The notes beneath the pieces are model-generated. The model was not told the origin of the DNA. It searched no databases and saw nothing but the letters and a program-made list of their open reading frames with translations. Positions 12,077 through 23,692 of a DNA stretch of 64,000 nt are shown one piece after another. The position numbers were made by a program, and so were the translations under genes. This DNA comes from Allacma fusca (lineage: Eukaryota > Arthropoda > Collembola > Symphypleona > Sminthuridae): assembly GCA_947179485.1 (NCBI GenBank), contig OX359245.1, positions 81,579,067 through 81,643,066 on the forward strand. Reading direction: 5' to 3'. Positions within the stretch are counted from its first letter, which is position 1; every line of letters begins with the position of its first letter.

Positions 12077-12310
12077 CAGGGATGCGCAAAAGAAATAGCC
12101 TTCCTTCAAGCCTTCGAAGGCGAAAATTCAGTAAAAATTTCCCCTTCAACATATCTTAGAATAAAGCCCTCTAAAAAATCTGCCTTCCTTCACCCTTCCT
12201 TCCAAAATATTTACACTCGTTTTTGCCTTCAGCCTTCTTTTTAAAAATAGCCTTCCTTTAATTTTAAACTACAATCCGTTTAAAAACCTTTTGCACCAGC
12301 AGGGTTCTTT
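12077..12310. repeat. CCTTC-rich insertion
   Basis: It begins CAGGGATGCGCAAAAG and repeats GCCTTCCTTC and related words for about 200 bp. It is absent from copy B at the equivalent place. The far end (CTTTTGCACCAGCAGG) is a loose inverted match to the start. This fits a degraded hAT-like MITE, but I find no target duplication. Confidence 0.4.
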
Positions 12311-12958
12311 GCAGTGAAGAGAGCTGGCACACATTGTCAGTTGTGAGTTCACGAATTGACTGCATTGTTGCGCGAGCTGCAAAACGTCGTTGAATTTTCC
12401 CTTCCATTATAGACGTACCCCAACAAGACAAATTTTAAGCGGGTATTAAAAGAAATAAATGAAGGTAACGTAATAAGTGAACCTTATGCAAGCAAATAAG
12501 CACCTTCCACATAGAAAATCCCAAAGTTCAATCTAATGTATTTTTAGGACTCCTTATGATGAGTTAAATGAGTTATTATTTTTTCATGCTCTGTATTTCA
12601 TTACATTTAATGGCTGAATTTGAGAAGGCGAATTTATTACTTCAAATAGCTGTTTTCTGCAATTAGTTAGTTGAAAGTGCTGGATGAATTAATAAAAATT
12701 TTCGTATGAGACATGTGTGCAAAATATTTTTTAACGTATTTGATGGATAGATGCAAATAATTATAATTCATAATTATCTTACAATATATTCTCAAAGTGC
12801 TATCAAATATTGTCCCCTCAATCTTAAAGCGTGCGTTATCGCTGACTGTTCTCCAAATTAGCCTTAATCTTCGTCTATCATTATATGGTATACCAGTAAA
12901 ACAAATAATTACTCCACGTGTCTTAGTTTAATCAAACCCTGTACATAAAGCTCACTGA

Positions 12959-13237
12959 TGTAAGGATACGATCCGTCCAGTTACTTATATAAATAATATT
13001 ATAATACAATTTACCCGAAAATGTAAGGTACGCTTATCTATAAGGTTAATGGACGGTGAGCGTCTAGATTACCTTGTGAGTTGAGGGAAGGAATATAGAA
13101 TAAAGGGAACGTTCAAACCGTGAACATCTCTCCGGCTCTTTTTAGTTTTTAAGCATTTCATAATTATTACTCGTGTAATAATTACTCATACTTACACTAG
13201 GTTAAGATAGTCATAGGAAGAGAGTTAGAGCCTCTCA
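12959..13237 (+). repeat. Gypsy 5' LTR
   Basis: It starts TGTAAGGATACG and ends GAGCCTCTCA. Compared with the 3' LTR it lacks 12 bp (CTCTCAATTTAG) after AAAGGGAA. AATAAAGG near 13100 may be the poly(A) signal. Confidence 0.93.
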
Positions 13238-13240
13238 TTT

Positions 13241-13258
13241 CTGGTGGAGGTGCTTCAT
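13241..13258 (+). other. Gypsy primer binding site
   Basis: TGGTGGAGGTGCTTCATT begins 3 nt after the LTR. It opens with TGG, as expected for pairing with the CCA end of a tRNA. I cannot name the tRNA from memory. Confidence 0.6.
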
Positions 13259-13544
13259 TTCTTTTCTCCCGTCCTTAGCACAGCCAAGCAGTGCTAAATT
13301 TAACTTAAAATTAGGTATTTTTAATTCTTAAAAATAAATTAAGATCTAAAGTGCTACTCTGCGTCTGGGCATTATCTCAAGATGGCCCCACCCTGCTGAT
13401 CCTTAAAACGGCCGTTGGATTGTCAAGACCGTCCTGGAGAGAGGAACTGAGTGCCGTTGGTAACATTTTTGAATCAATTATGGATAGTTAATATTAATTC
13501 TGTGAATTTTGACCTGTGATCCCAAGTCACCTGTGCCACTAACA

Positions 13545-14657
13545 ATGAGTGGATCCGGCGACGAAGGAGAAGGCAAGAAGTCCAGGCATCCGTCCACAGG
13601 GTCCAATTCCGGAGATGAGGGGGAAAAGGTTCCACCAAAGGCACCTTTTATCAGTCTCAACGGAGTAGAATTCCCAGTGCAGTTGGTCGGAATTAATCCA
13701 CAACAGGATTTCAGACAGGCGGACAACTCCTACCGATGCCAAGAAAAATTCAGGTCAGAAGTCCGGCACTATGTAAGTGACCAAGACCCCAATGAATTCA
13801 TTGATAAGGTGGAACGGGAAAGGAAAAGGTTAGTGATCTCATATGATGATGTCATTAATAATATAGATAGATTTTTTGCAGATTCTCCCGACAAAGCTGT
13901 CAAGGAATGGTTTGGCTACCAGGTACCGCAAATCCGTTTACGAAAAGCGGATAGTACCAAATCTAGCCAGTCTATTTGGCAATGGTTCTCGGTTAATTTG
14001 TGTGAAAAATTTTGCCAGGAAAAAAGGCTAGAACAGAAAGTAGCCGACCTGGAAAATTTTAAACTAAAATCTAACATGTCTGCCTCATCATTTGTTTCAG
14101 AGCTGGCTCGACCATGCTGGGAAATCGACCCAAACATGCCTAAGGAGCGCGTTTTTAGGAAGGCTTGGCCAAAGATTCCTGCATGCATGAGGTCCATAGC
14201 ATGCACTCCGTCCAAAACCATCGAGGAGCTCATTGAAAACCTGGATGGGATGCTAAAGGACCAGGAGGTAAATCCATGGCTAAAGGGAGCAGTGACCTCA
14301 TCGGGCTCATTTACATCCCAAGCTCCACAGTTGGCCACAAGTTCGGTCAGAGCACTCACAAGTCAGGGAGGCTGTGACTACTGCAACAGGTCCAATCACA
14401 TTACCATACACTGTAGGGATATGCACCGTGATATTGCAAATCGCCAGCTGGATCGCCTCAACGCATTGTTTGAAGGTCGGCAGGTTAAAGGACCTCTGAA
14501 AGGTACAAACTTTAATTTACCTAATTCATCCTACGGCACTAATCCCAATATAAGTCAGGGGCAACCACTTCAGCATCAGTACAATCAGCGTAGTAATGTT
14601 AGAGGACGTCTTCAGGGCGGGGCAACAGTACCAAAACCCTCCACAGCCTCAGGATAA
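13545..14657 (+). CDS. gag: Gypsy Gag, N-terminal and zinc-knuckle part
   Basis: It reads 370 codons from the first ATG after the primer site (start context ACAATGAGT). The N-terminus is acidic and Ser/Gly-rich. A helical capsid-like region follows (with WQWFSVNLCEKF and an arginine-rich helix). Then comes one CCHC zinc knuckle of spacing C-x2-C-x4-H-x4-C about 276 residues from the ATG, which would bind genomic RNA. The frame stops soon after an Arg/Gly stretch. The Gln/Pro-rich sequence expected next lies in another frame (14596-14940), so a frameshift near 14620 has probably shortened this Gag. Confidence 0.85.
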   Translation: MSGSGDEGEGKKSRHPSTGSNSGDEGEKVPPKAPFISLNGVEFPVQLVGINPQQDFRQADNSYRCQEKFRSEVRHYVSDQDPNEFIDKVERERKRLVISYDDVINNIDRFFADSPDKAVKEWFGYQVPQIRLRKADSTKSSQSIWQWFSVNLCEKFCQEKRLEQKVADLENFKLKSNMSASSFVSELARPCWEIDPNMPKERVFRKAWPKIPACMRSIACTPSKTIEELIENLDGMLKDQEVNPWLKGAVTSSGSFTSQAPQLATSSVRALTSQGGCDYCNRSNHITIHCRDMHRDIANRQLDRLNALFEGRQVKGPLKGTNFNLPNSSYGTNPNISQGQPLQHQYNQRSNVRGRLQGGATVPKPSTASG

Positions 14658-14940
14658 TTTCCTCCCACAACAGAATTATGTACAACAAAATGGCCCTCAA
14701 CAACAGTGGACAGAAGCCCCACCCAATCTGCCACAACATAATAATTCACAACCTAACCAAACGGGACGACAACCGGACTGGATGAATAGGGGGTATGCTC
14801 CTCGAAACCATCAACCACAGGCTAACCAAACTCAACAATTTGTATGGGTTCAACAACCCGTTCAGTCTCAATTGGCTCAAGGGAATCCTAACCCATGGAC
14901 TTCCCAGGCACCACCTCAACAACCAAATTCGGGAAACTGA
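14596..14940 (+). pseudogene. Gypsy Gag C-terminal, Gln/Pro/Asn-rich part
   Basis: This open frame overlaps the end of gag in a different phase and continues its low-complexity Gln/Pro/Asn composition. It is best read as the displaced C-terminus of Gag after a small indel. Its last 46 nt overlap the next frame, the usual place for gag-pol frameshifting. It has no motif beyond composition. Confidence 0.55.
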
Positions 14941-15482
14941 ATAGTCTGACGTTCGGGGACGTTCAGACTATCCAGCCTCATCACCCAGTCTCTTTCTTCA
15001 TACAAAAGAAAATCTTGGACCTAAGCACACAAGTTGCTAGGACTCAAGATAATCTACATCAACATAACTTTATACAGAATGATGATGGGAGGACCCAACC
15101 AGAGGCAAGAGCCTCGTCAAGTCATCCTGGAACCTTGTGTCCGCCACCAATTTTGCCGACACCCGAAAGGATCCCAGATGAAGTAAAGAAAAAAGAAGAA
15201 TACCCCCGAAATTCTTCAAGAAAAAGAGAAGTTCCACCTGAGATCAGGGAACAATCAAGAATGCAGCTCAGATCACTACCCAAGATCAGAAGAGCTGACG
15301 AAGACAGCGAACCAAGATCTCCGGACTCAGGAGACAGTCAATCAACTCAAGATGAAAAACTAGGACGCGCATTTCTTCGCTTATGGAACCTGTCATATCA
15401 AAGGAAGCAGAGAACATACCTACTAAGGATTATGGGATACAATATGAAGCTGAGATCCACAGTGGACACGGGTCAGAGCTAG
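14895..15482 (+). pseudogene. pol: Gypsy Pol start, up to the protease active site
   Basis: It encodes about 195 aa. Most is charged linker (Lys/Glu/Arg/Pro-rich). It ends with a Val-Asp-Thr-Gly quartet, the catalytic motif of retroviral-type aspartic proteases, immediately before a stop. The rest of the protease is in the overlapping frame 15383-16600, so the phase break falls at the catalytic site. Whether this is a mutation or programmed shift cannot be decided from one copy, but damage elsewhere favours mutation. Confidence 0.6.
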
Positions 15483-16600
15483 CAACAATTGCAGCCGCCA
15501 CAGTGTACTACATGGAGAGGCATTGTCCAAAATCCATAAAAGTGTTCTCCCACCAAGATAGAAGCTATGGCACCATATGCAAAGATATGAGTGGACCTTA
15601 CAACCGTTCCGCAATACTTTATTTTCATTTAGATTTTGACCCCCATCGACCTCTCAGCTATGAATTCGCCATAATTGAAGAAATGGATTCATTGCTGCTA
15701 CTAGGCGAAAACTTCAACAGGAGATTTTTGTTGGACATCAGTACCGCAAACAATATCATCCGAATTGAAGGAGATGCGCAAATATCTCATACAGACTCGC
15801 AAGTCTCGGAAGAGGAATTTAGGTTGGGAGAAGTGAGCTCAACAGTAGCCAGATTACCTTCATCTTCTTTATACTCACCGGACTATGATGAGCAATTCAT
15901 CCCATCACGTTTGGATAGGGTTAAGCAAACCGAAACTAATCATTCCAGAGGCGATCCAAATGCAAGTGAGCCACAAAGAGCATCACTGACTTCGGACGTC
16001 CAGGATCAAGATAGTAGGTCGACTCTAACATCAAACATATATCATGGGGTTCACAGATTGCCCACATCAGAATCCGGAGATTCGAAACTAACAATATCTA
16101 GCAATTATGGGGACGGAAAAACCGTCAGCTCTAAAGGTATTCCAATGGTCAAGGAAATATTCCCAAAACCAGGGATTCGAAAACTTTCAACTTCTCTTTA
16201 CACAAAATTTCCAAATGAAATTCCAGCCATGACTTGGAGGCAAGTCACCGTATTCTCCAGAGACCCAAAGGCGTCCGGGGATATCGTGATGACAGCAAAC
16301 CCGAATCAGCAAAAAGGAATTCTTTTCGGAAATACAATTTTAAGATTAAAGAATGGCCGGGCACAAACAGCCATCCTGAACCCAACCGAGACTCATGTCA
16401 CAATGCCTGCAATTAGGTACATTGGACACAATGAGCCGTTTGATGACTCCAACATGATAATTGCAGAAGATCCAAGGTACGATTTTCTTCCTCCTGAACT
16501 CCGTCAATCCCCGCAAGAGCAGAGGAATCCCTTCTCCAAAGAAGAATTGAAGTTGGGTCCCAATCTCTCTGAGGAACAGAAATTTAGGATTGTCAACTAA
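15383..16600 (+). pseudogene. pol: Gypsy protease body and linker
   Basis: This open frame is about 405 codons. Just after the displaced catalytic motif it has a protease-like core with LLLLGENF, which corresponds to the conserved Leu-Gly-x-Asp/Asn-Phe segment near the end of the domain. A long Ser/Thr-rich linker towards reverse transcriptase follows. It ends at an in-frame TAA (16598-16600). The same phase stays open straight into the reverse transcriptase, so this stop is a simple nonsense change. Confidence 0.6.
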
Positions 16601-17266
16601 CTCAACAAATACTCTATCAATTTCGCCCGCTCAGACGAAGAGCTCGGAGTAGTCAATTATCCTCCAGTGGCAAATGACACAGGATCCAATAAGCCCTTTC
16701 ATAAATACTCGTACAGACTCGCCCACACCGAGAAGAAGGTCCTGGACGAGCATGTTGAAAGTAACCTACGGCTAGGAGTTATTGAACCTTGCGTATCTCC
16801 TTATAACTCTCCAGTGATCGTCGTCCCGAAGAAGAAGGACGACCAAGGAAATCTTCAATATCGGGTCTGCGTGGATCTGCGGCAACTAAATTCGCAGGTC
16901 ACCCAGAACACCTACCCGATCCCCAGGATCGACGATTGTTTTGACCACTTGGCCGGATCAACCTGGTTCATCACTTTGGATGCTCTCCAGGGATTTCTTC
17001 AAATGCTACTTTCGGAAGACAGCAAAATTAAGACTGCATTTTCAACCCACAGGAGCAAGTTTTGTTACAACCGCCTTCCATTTGGTTACAAGAATTCCCC
17101 GGCTGAATATCAGTCCATGATGGAAACGATACTTGGGGATCTAAAATACTCAATTGCCCTTGTATTTATCGATGATTTGTTAATATATGCCCATGATTTT
17201 GACACTCTTTTGATACGTTTAGAAATGGTCCTCAAGAGAGCTGCCATGTTTAACCTTTTAAGTTGA
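16601..17266 (+). pseudogene. pol: Gypsy reverse transcriptase, fingers and palm
   Basis: Counting from the GTG at 16667, the landmarks are SPYNSPVIVVPKK (about residues 44-57), RVCVDLRQLN (66-75), the first catalytic aspartate in FITLDA (105), LPFGYKNSPAEYQ (137-149), and the FIDD box (167-170) in place of the commoner YxDD. These identify a Ty3/gypsy reverse transcriptase. It copies element RNA into DNA in virus-like particles. The frame ends at a stop inside the 12-bp tandem duplication at 17255-17278. The remainder continues in another phase. Confidence 0.9.
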
Positions 17267-17278
17267 CTTTTAAGTTGA
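17255..17278 (+). repeat. 12-bp tandem duplication inside reverse transcriptase
   Basis: CTTTTAAGTTGA occurs twice back to back. Each unit carries an in-frame TGA for the upstream reading phase. The downstream domain is read in another phase, so this spot is both a stop and a frame break. Confidence 0.9.
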
Positions 17279-19449
17279 CCAAGTGCTATTTTGGTTTTAA
17301 TGAGTTGCACTTCTTGGGTCATGTGGTGAATGGGGAAGGCTCCGGACCAGATCCAGAAAACATTGAGGCCGTCAGACAATTTCCCAGCCCAACATCACTT
17401 AAGGAAGTACAATCGTTCATCGGGCTCTGTAACTACTACAGAACATTCATCGAAGATTTCGCCGGAATGGCACGACCCCTACATCACCTTGCTAAAAAGG
17501 ACGTGAAGTTTGTTTGGACGGAAGTGGAAGAACACGCCTTCCAAAAATTAAAGGAAGCGATGATCTCAGCCCCAGTCCTGGATTTCTTTGATCCCGACGC
17601 TCAGGTACGAGTCACAACGGATGCCAGCGGATACCGTCTCGGAGCCGTTTGTGAGCAGTCACGAGACAACAAAACCTGGAAACCTATTGTCTTTGCCTCC
17701 AGAATCCTTAAGGACGTGGAACTAAAATATTCCGCGGTGGAAAAGGAGGGCCTGGCAGTGATTTTTGCCTTCGAACAATTTCGACCCTATATCTACGGAA
17801 GGAAGATACTTCTCCAGACGGATAATAAGGCGCTCACTCAACTCAACAACATGAAGGATCCGCATTCCCGGCTGGCACGACGGCAGCTGAAACTTGTACA
17901 ACAAGAAAAGGAAATTGTACACGTGCCTGGGGCGAAGATTCCTCATGTAGATTGTCTCTCACGGTATCCCGTGAGATCCCTAAGAATTCCACTAACAATG
18001 CAGAATGAGCAGCAAATCCACGGAGATGAGCCAGTCATTCAAATAATCCTCGGAGGAAATGCTGAAGCATTCAAGAAGCATCAGCACTCGGACTCTAATC
18101 TCAAAAGTATCATTGACGATCTTCAGAAGAATGGAGAGAGCGACGGAGAACTGGCCAACAAATTGTCCAGTAGGCACGCTCTTATCCAGGGACTGTTGTA
18201 CAAAGTGGACAACAGGTCATCAGAACCATTCAAATTAATAGTTCCATCAACACTCAGAGGACCTGTCCTTAAACTAGCCCACAATGATGGTGAGGATGGA
18301 GGTCATATAGGCTTGTATAAAACTGCTCAGAAGTTGATGTCCCGCTATTATTGGAAGGGGATGCGAGTCGACATTCTTAACTACATAAAAGGATGTGTCA
18401 CTTGTCAATCTTCCAATCATCGCACTGCCAAACCCAGAGGAATAATGAAAATAGTCCCCCCGCCGGATGACGTCTTCACAAGAATAGCCATCGACTACGT
18501 TGGACCCCTTACTACCTCAAAAACGGGTAACAAGTTTATATTCGTTGCCATTGATCATACCAGTAGATACGCATGGGCAGCTGCGACTCCCACAGCTACA
18601 GCTCGGGATTCGTGTAGGCTCCTAAAGAATTTAATATTCAATCAGATTGGAGTCGTCCCCTACATTGTTTCAGATAATGGAACGCATTTTACCGGAGCGG
18701 AGTTCCAAAACTTTCTAAAAAAGAAGGGAGTTACCCACATCCAGATCATGCCCAATCACCCCGAATCAAACGGAAATGTTGAGAGAAACAACATGGAGAT
18801 AAAAAGGTACCTCCGAAAATATGTGTCCCGTCAACAGGATAATTGGGATGAGCTATTGGGGTCAGCTTGCAAAACCCACAATCAGCACGTACATTCCATG
18901 ACAAAATATACTCCCTTCAGCCTCGTTTATGCTGTGACTCCCAAGACTAAATTGGATTTAGTCACTCCGACAGCAAATGTCAACCAGCCCATATCACATG
19001 AACAGCGGGAAGAAGCACGTAAGGATCGTGTCTTCGAAGCCAACTGTCATACCCGAAAAGTTCAAGAACAGAGAGCTAAGACTTTTAACAAAAATCGTCA
19101 ACCAAATAATTTTAAAATTGGAGATCTTGTCTGGCTAAATGATGGGACCAGAAGAGGACTCGATTTAAGATGGATTGGCCCTTATGAGATTACAGCCTCA
19201 AGAGGTACAACATCATTTGATGTAGAGTACCGCGGAGACCAATGGAACCGGCACAGGATGATGAGAGTCCACTCTCACAACATGAAGCCGTACAATCCTC
19301 CGGTGGCTTGGCAAGACGATTATGCCGACGTTTTTAAGCATAAGGTCATTAATAGCCATAACCTTCAAACATCTTTTCAGGAAGTAAGAGAGGCACACCG
19401 GTCAAATATGAGCCCAGTAGTGAGCCCCTTCCTCAAATTCCGCCAGTGA
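17263..19449 (+). pseudogene. pol: Gypsy RT thumb, RNase H and integrase
   Basis: It is open for 728 codons. The order is: end of reverse transcriptase (FLGHVV; FIGLCNYYR, residues 18-60), RNase H (Asp120 in TDASG, Glu160, Asp187 in QTDN, Asp230), and integrase. The integrase has an HHCC zinc site (His340, His348, Cys378, Cys381) and a DD35E triad (Asp411, Asp471, Glu507). A GPY/F-like end (WIGPYEI) follows at about residue 640. This is the standard Ty3/gypsy order and all catalytic residues are kept. It is cut off from the upstream domains by the frame break at 17255-17278, hence pseudogene. Confidence 0.93.
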
Positions 19450-20510
19450 TCATTGGGTCATCTTACGGGTATGGAATCTCGCCGTGGATCCACAGAGTGC
19501 AAGCTAAAATCCCATTAGCAAGGATAGAGGGAGACGCTAAGGTGCTCGCACACGAAGCTCTGATTCGTGACCCAGTGAGGTCAGTCTCCTCCCATGACCA
19601 ATATCAACCACCAAATTCGACTGCCCGAGAGGTAGTCAGATCCCCAGTTCAAACCAGACTCCGTACCAGAAACAGTATGGTGAATTCAAGGATAGAAAAT
19701 CCGAATTCTCAAACCGTTATAAATAATTCAACGGCGGTGACAGTGGAAAGAATCCCGATGGATTGGAACGAGGATTAGGACGGGAAAACCCCAGAACCAA
19801 ACCCCGGTGGAAATCTACATTTTGTTTCTATTTCCAGTGTCGAGGATCAAGACTTGATAGTCTCCCCTGTACACCCGCAGGAAGCGCCAACACTCACGCA
19901 ACGTGGGAACCATTCAATGTCTCTGAATGAGGAGGAGGAAAATGAAATTAATCCTCCCACATTATTTTCAGAACAGAATCCCTCAGTCCACAGTTTCCCT
20001 AGAACTCCCGTTCCGCCGGATAGTGAAAAAGAGGACGAAGAAATTTCTGAGAATTGGAATCTCCGTCAAAAGGGTCAGCCGAACAGTAGTCCCAGCAGTC
20101 AAGAGGAGACCAATAGAAGCCACAACCATTCCAGGAGTAAGGAGAATCCGCTGCAAATAGTGGACAAAATAAATCCAGGAAGAAAGAGAACCAATAATAT
20201 CCAGATGTCAGACTACTATATGGATATGGCCAGTATTGATTGTGTCACAAAACATGCAGGTCCAGATAAATGTGAGTTTTTCCTTATTCAAAAACCGCAA
20301 GTCCTACCAGTACCTGAAATATTCCTACAGCCGTATGAATACAAGATGCCCCCGAGCATACCAGCTCAATTTTGGATCATAGAGGAACCCCATTCTCGGA
20401 CCCAAAGTCGTCAAAAGGATCGCCCGAAGTACTGGCAGCATCTTCCAGCTCAAGGGAGAGTATTTATAATACTCCAGAGGGAGCCCAACAAATCTCGGAC
20501 CGGAAAGTAA
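19446..20510 (+). pseudogene. Gypsy extra frame (ORF3), first part
   Basis: It starts at the last codons of integrase and stays in one phase for about 355 codons, broken only by an in-frame TAG at 19776-19778. The protein is hydrophilic and rich in Ser, Pro, Glu, Arg and Asn. One denser segment (about 20200-20390) has Tyr/Met/Cys and QPYEYKMPPS and may fold. There is no signal peptide, membrane segment or furin-like site, so it is not an envelope gene. It could be a C-terminal extension of Pol or a separate accessory protein. No family is recognised. Confidence 0.6.
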
Positions 20511-21964
20511 GTCCCGAGAAGATATTTTCTACAGCTTTTCATAATTGGATTGCCAACAAATCCCCCAACGCTATGGAAAAGTCAACGGATAAATCTACGC
20601 CCAATCCAAATAGGGTTTTGGAGAAAACTTGTCAAGACCAATCCGAGTCTAGCAATCCGGAAAGCAGACCGCTAGTTTTTACGGGACTCAAGGATAACGA
20701 GTCACCGAATTTATTCGACTCACCTGTGATGGATTATACTCCATACAGATTCACCAAACCTTTTCAGGGATCTACAATAGTAGATACAGCTGAAAATAAA
20801 TCAGGCTCGGTCATGGTGGAAACCCCGTCTAGATTGGAGCCATCAAGAGACTGAATCACATTAAGGAAAAAGAAGGATCTCTCTAGAAAGAAAACAGATA
20901 GAGATACTCATGACGAGGTTAATGGTAAAGATGAAAGGGAAAACCCTAAAAGAGTGAATGTTGATAATGGTGTTGTTTATTTCAACAGTAACTTATCCGA
21001 GGAGGAAGCACTAGCCACAACCCCGCGGATCGGTAGTGGTCATTCGTCCCCGACGTGCGCTGAAGTTGTCAGGAACGACTCGGTTGGATCCGCATCCCAG
21101 ACAGGCCAGAAGGTCATTGTGGGAGAAGAGGACATCCCGGAAAAAGCCCGCCCAAGTGTGGAGAAATACACACGAGTGGAAAACCGTGCTACTGCTGTAC
21201 ATCACACACGAGTGGAAGACCGTGCCAGTGCAGTAGTGTACACACCAACTGAAGACCTAACGAATGTCTCAAATTCCATTACAGGGGAAGACCTTTCGTG
21301 TGCATTAGTGTCCACGCCAAGGGAAAGTCCTACAAACGAACAAGGGACTCCAATCCTGGAATACGAGGCGGGAGACAGTTCGGAGAAGATCCTTAATAAA
21401 ATCCGAAAGGGGATTAAGGACGCAACCCCAGAGAAGGTTGTAAGAGAAGCTGAACATTCTCTCAACCAGGACAACCAACAGAGTGGAAACGACAATATAG
21501 AGAACTGTGATCCACTTCCAACTCCACTAATCCGTCCTGCTAAATTATTAGTAGGGTTATCGATCCGGAAGGACGTCCCAAAAGTTTTGGCGGAAATCCC
21601 GCCACCAGAGGTTAGAACTCCACCAAGGAAGATTCCGATGCCCGTTCAAGCTGGGATAAGTGGTCATCGCCAGAGTCCGGGAAAACAAACCATAAATCCT
21701 ATCAGCGGATTAGTGCTGGGAGCCTCGAAGGGAAGAGAGACCTCTTCGAAGATTTCTGTCGTCTCATCTAAGAGTAGGAAATCAATCCCGGAATTCGAGA
21801 ATCATCCGATTCCAGCCCGTCCAGCAGCGAAAGCGGCCGCCCATAGAGCTTTCATTAATAGCCCATTAGCGGAGGATATCCGACCTGAAGGACCTAGAAG
21901 AGGGACTCGGGAGAAGAGAGCTGCAGTCCCACATCAGGCGCCAGATTTCAGGAAATTGCGCTGA
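20372..21964 (+). pseudogene. Gypsy extra frame (ORF3), second part
   Basis: This is a second phase overlapping the first part by about 140 nt and open to 21964, except for a TGA at 20852-20854. Together with 19446-20510 it implies an ancestral frame of about 840 codons with one frameshift and two stops in this copy. It is again hydrophilic, with many TPR/SPxK-like and charged stretches, two adjacent near-repeats (TRVENRA and TRVEDRA), and a basic C-terminus. It looks disordered, nucleic-acid or protein binding at best. No envelope features are seen. Confidence 0.6.
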
Positions 21965-23377
21965 AAGCGAGCTCTGAGTTCAGGTTTCCGATGGGTAACC
22001 TTTAATTTTTCTCCCTCCGGCCAGGTATCTTATTTAGCTCATAATTAAGAACCAGGGGAATACCTAATTATATTAATCTTATTGATTTTATTAATATTTT
22101 AATATCTTAAGGTTAAAATAGCCATACAAAATAGTTTCATGGAGTCAGGGTTATAAGATACCTACAATTTAATTTTGTTGTAAATACATTTAATTAGGTT
22201 AAGCAAAACCATTTAAAAAGCCATTCTCATTTGGCATGTAATTTTCTTTTCCTTTTCGGTATTTTTTCACTTTGGGATTGCCTTCAGTTTTTTCACAAAA
22301 AGAATTCTTCAAGCATAGACCCATAGTGCGGGGTTGGGGGCCGTCACTCCGAAAGACGAGAGTTGGGTCAGCAAACATAGATCGAATACCTACCTTCTTC
22401 ATTTTTGTCCTCATTTTGATAAATTCATACAATATCGTTGAAACTTTAAACTTTAAACCTCCTTAAAAATCTTACTCCTTTAAAAAAATTAATTAAGTCA
22501 ATCTCCATAAGATAGAGTTAAACCTGGGTGAGTCATCTTCAGGCTCTATATGAAACCCTGAGGATCGGTGACATTGTTTGCATATATAACTTCGAAACCT
22601 CTAACCTGCTCGATCTAGGCTGAGTAACTCTGGGATTTCGGAAAATGTTAAAAATCCAGCTTTGCGCTCCCTCGGGTCATTACCTCTGGATTCTTTCATA
22701 TCTTTTTGGGAAACAAGCTAAACATTCAATTTATACCTTAAAATAATACCGGAAATGATTTCCCCTCATTTAGAGGTATAAGAGTAAGCGCTGTGTTAAA
22801 ACTTTTAAGCCGCGTTTTAATAATTCTAGGTTCTACATACAAGAAAATAATGTGCATTAAGATAAAAGATAAGATAAAGCGTTGCGAGTATACGGTACTA
22901 AGGATTAAGTTTTGACATTGTAAGGGCATAATAAGATATAACGGCCTTCTTCAGATGCTTTTTTTTGCTCTTTGAATAAGAGTTAACAGTATACAGTCTC
23001 AGTAGTTCGCAAGTATGTGTAATTGTGAGATGGTGTTTTTTGTGGGATAATGTAGCTCACTTGTTCTCTTGTCTCTCTTTAGGACTCTGGTATGGATCGT
23101 GGATACAACCACCAACGTCTCGGAACGTCAGTTAAGAAGGAGAGGAAACAGGTAGAGAATAGAAGAATCATCATGAAGATTGATGAAGACTAGTGAAGTG
23201 TACTAAGTAGAATTAAATTAATGTGAAAAAGAATACATTTTATTTGTGAATGTAGGCATTATGATTTTTTTTGGTGTATATGAATTTTGTTTTGGGCGAA
23301 AAATATAAATGTTAATCTACCTCTAACATAAATTAAAATAAAAGCCCCGTGTGCGACAATGAACGAGGACGTTCATT
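21965..23377 (+). other. Gypsy 3' untranslated region
   Basis: This is about 1.4 kb of AT-rich DNA between the extra frame and the polypurine tract. Short open frames on either strand (for example 22199-22432 minus) show no family resemblance. Confidence 0.7.
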
Positions 23378-23397
23378 AAGGGGGAAGGGGGGAGAGA
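23378..23397 (+). other. Gypsy polypurine tract
   Basis: AAGGGGGAAGGGGGGAGAGA lies directly before the 3' LTR. It is the expected primer for plus-strand DNA synthesis. Confidence 0.92.
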
Positions 23398-23688
23398 TGT
23401 AAGGATACGATCCTTCCAGTTACTTATATAAATAATATTATAATACGAATTACCCTGAAATGTAAGGTACGCTTATCTATAAGGTTAATGGACGGTGAGC
23501 GTCTAGATTACCTTGGGAGTTGAGGAAAGGAATATAGAATAAAGGGAACTCTCAATTTAGCGTTCAAACCGTGAACATCTCTCCGGCTCTTTCTAGTTTT
23601 TAAGCATTTCATAATTATTACTCGTGTAATAATTACTCATACTTACACTAGGTTAAGATAGTCATAGGAAGAGAGTTAGAGCCTCTCA
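23398..23688 (+). repeat. Gypsy 3' LTR
   Basis: 291 bp, TGTAAGGATACG to GCCTCTCA, followed by CTGA. It differs from the 5' LTR at about eight positions and by a 12-bp insertion (hand count). Confidence 0.93.
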
Positions 23689-23692
23689 CTGA

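Larger units (their letters stand above)
12959..23688 (+). mobile_element. Ty3/gypsy LTR retrotransposon, complete but decayed
   Basis: Two LTRs (279 and 291 bp, both TG...CA) bracket gag, protease, reverse transcriptase, RNase H, integrase and a long extra frame. CTGA flanks both ends (12955-12958 and 23689-23692), a 4-bp target duplication. The empty site is visible in copy B near 51455 (CTCACTGACATTT), which confirms the insertion. By hand I count about eight substitutions and one 12-bp indel between the LTRs, roughly 3 percent. The coding part has frameshifts, in-frame stops and a 12-bp tandem duplication, so this copy cannot make its proteins. Confidence 0.95.

Noticed and set aside
13916..14359. 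147-codon minus-strand frame within gag
   Set aside because: Antisense shadow of the gag coding sequence.
19446..21964. Envelope gene of an endogenous retrovirus
   Set aside because: No signal peptide, no membrane segment, no cleavage site; the product is hydrophilic throughout.
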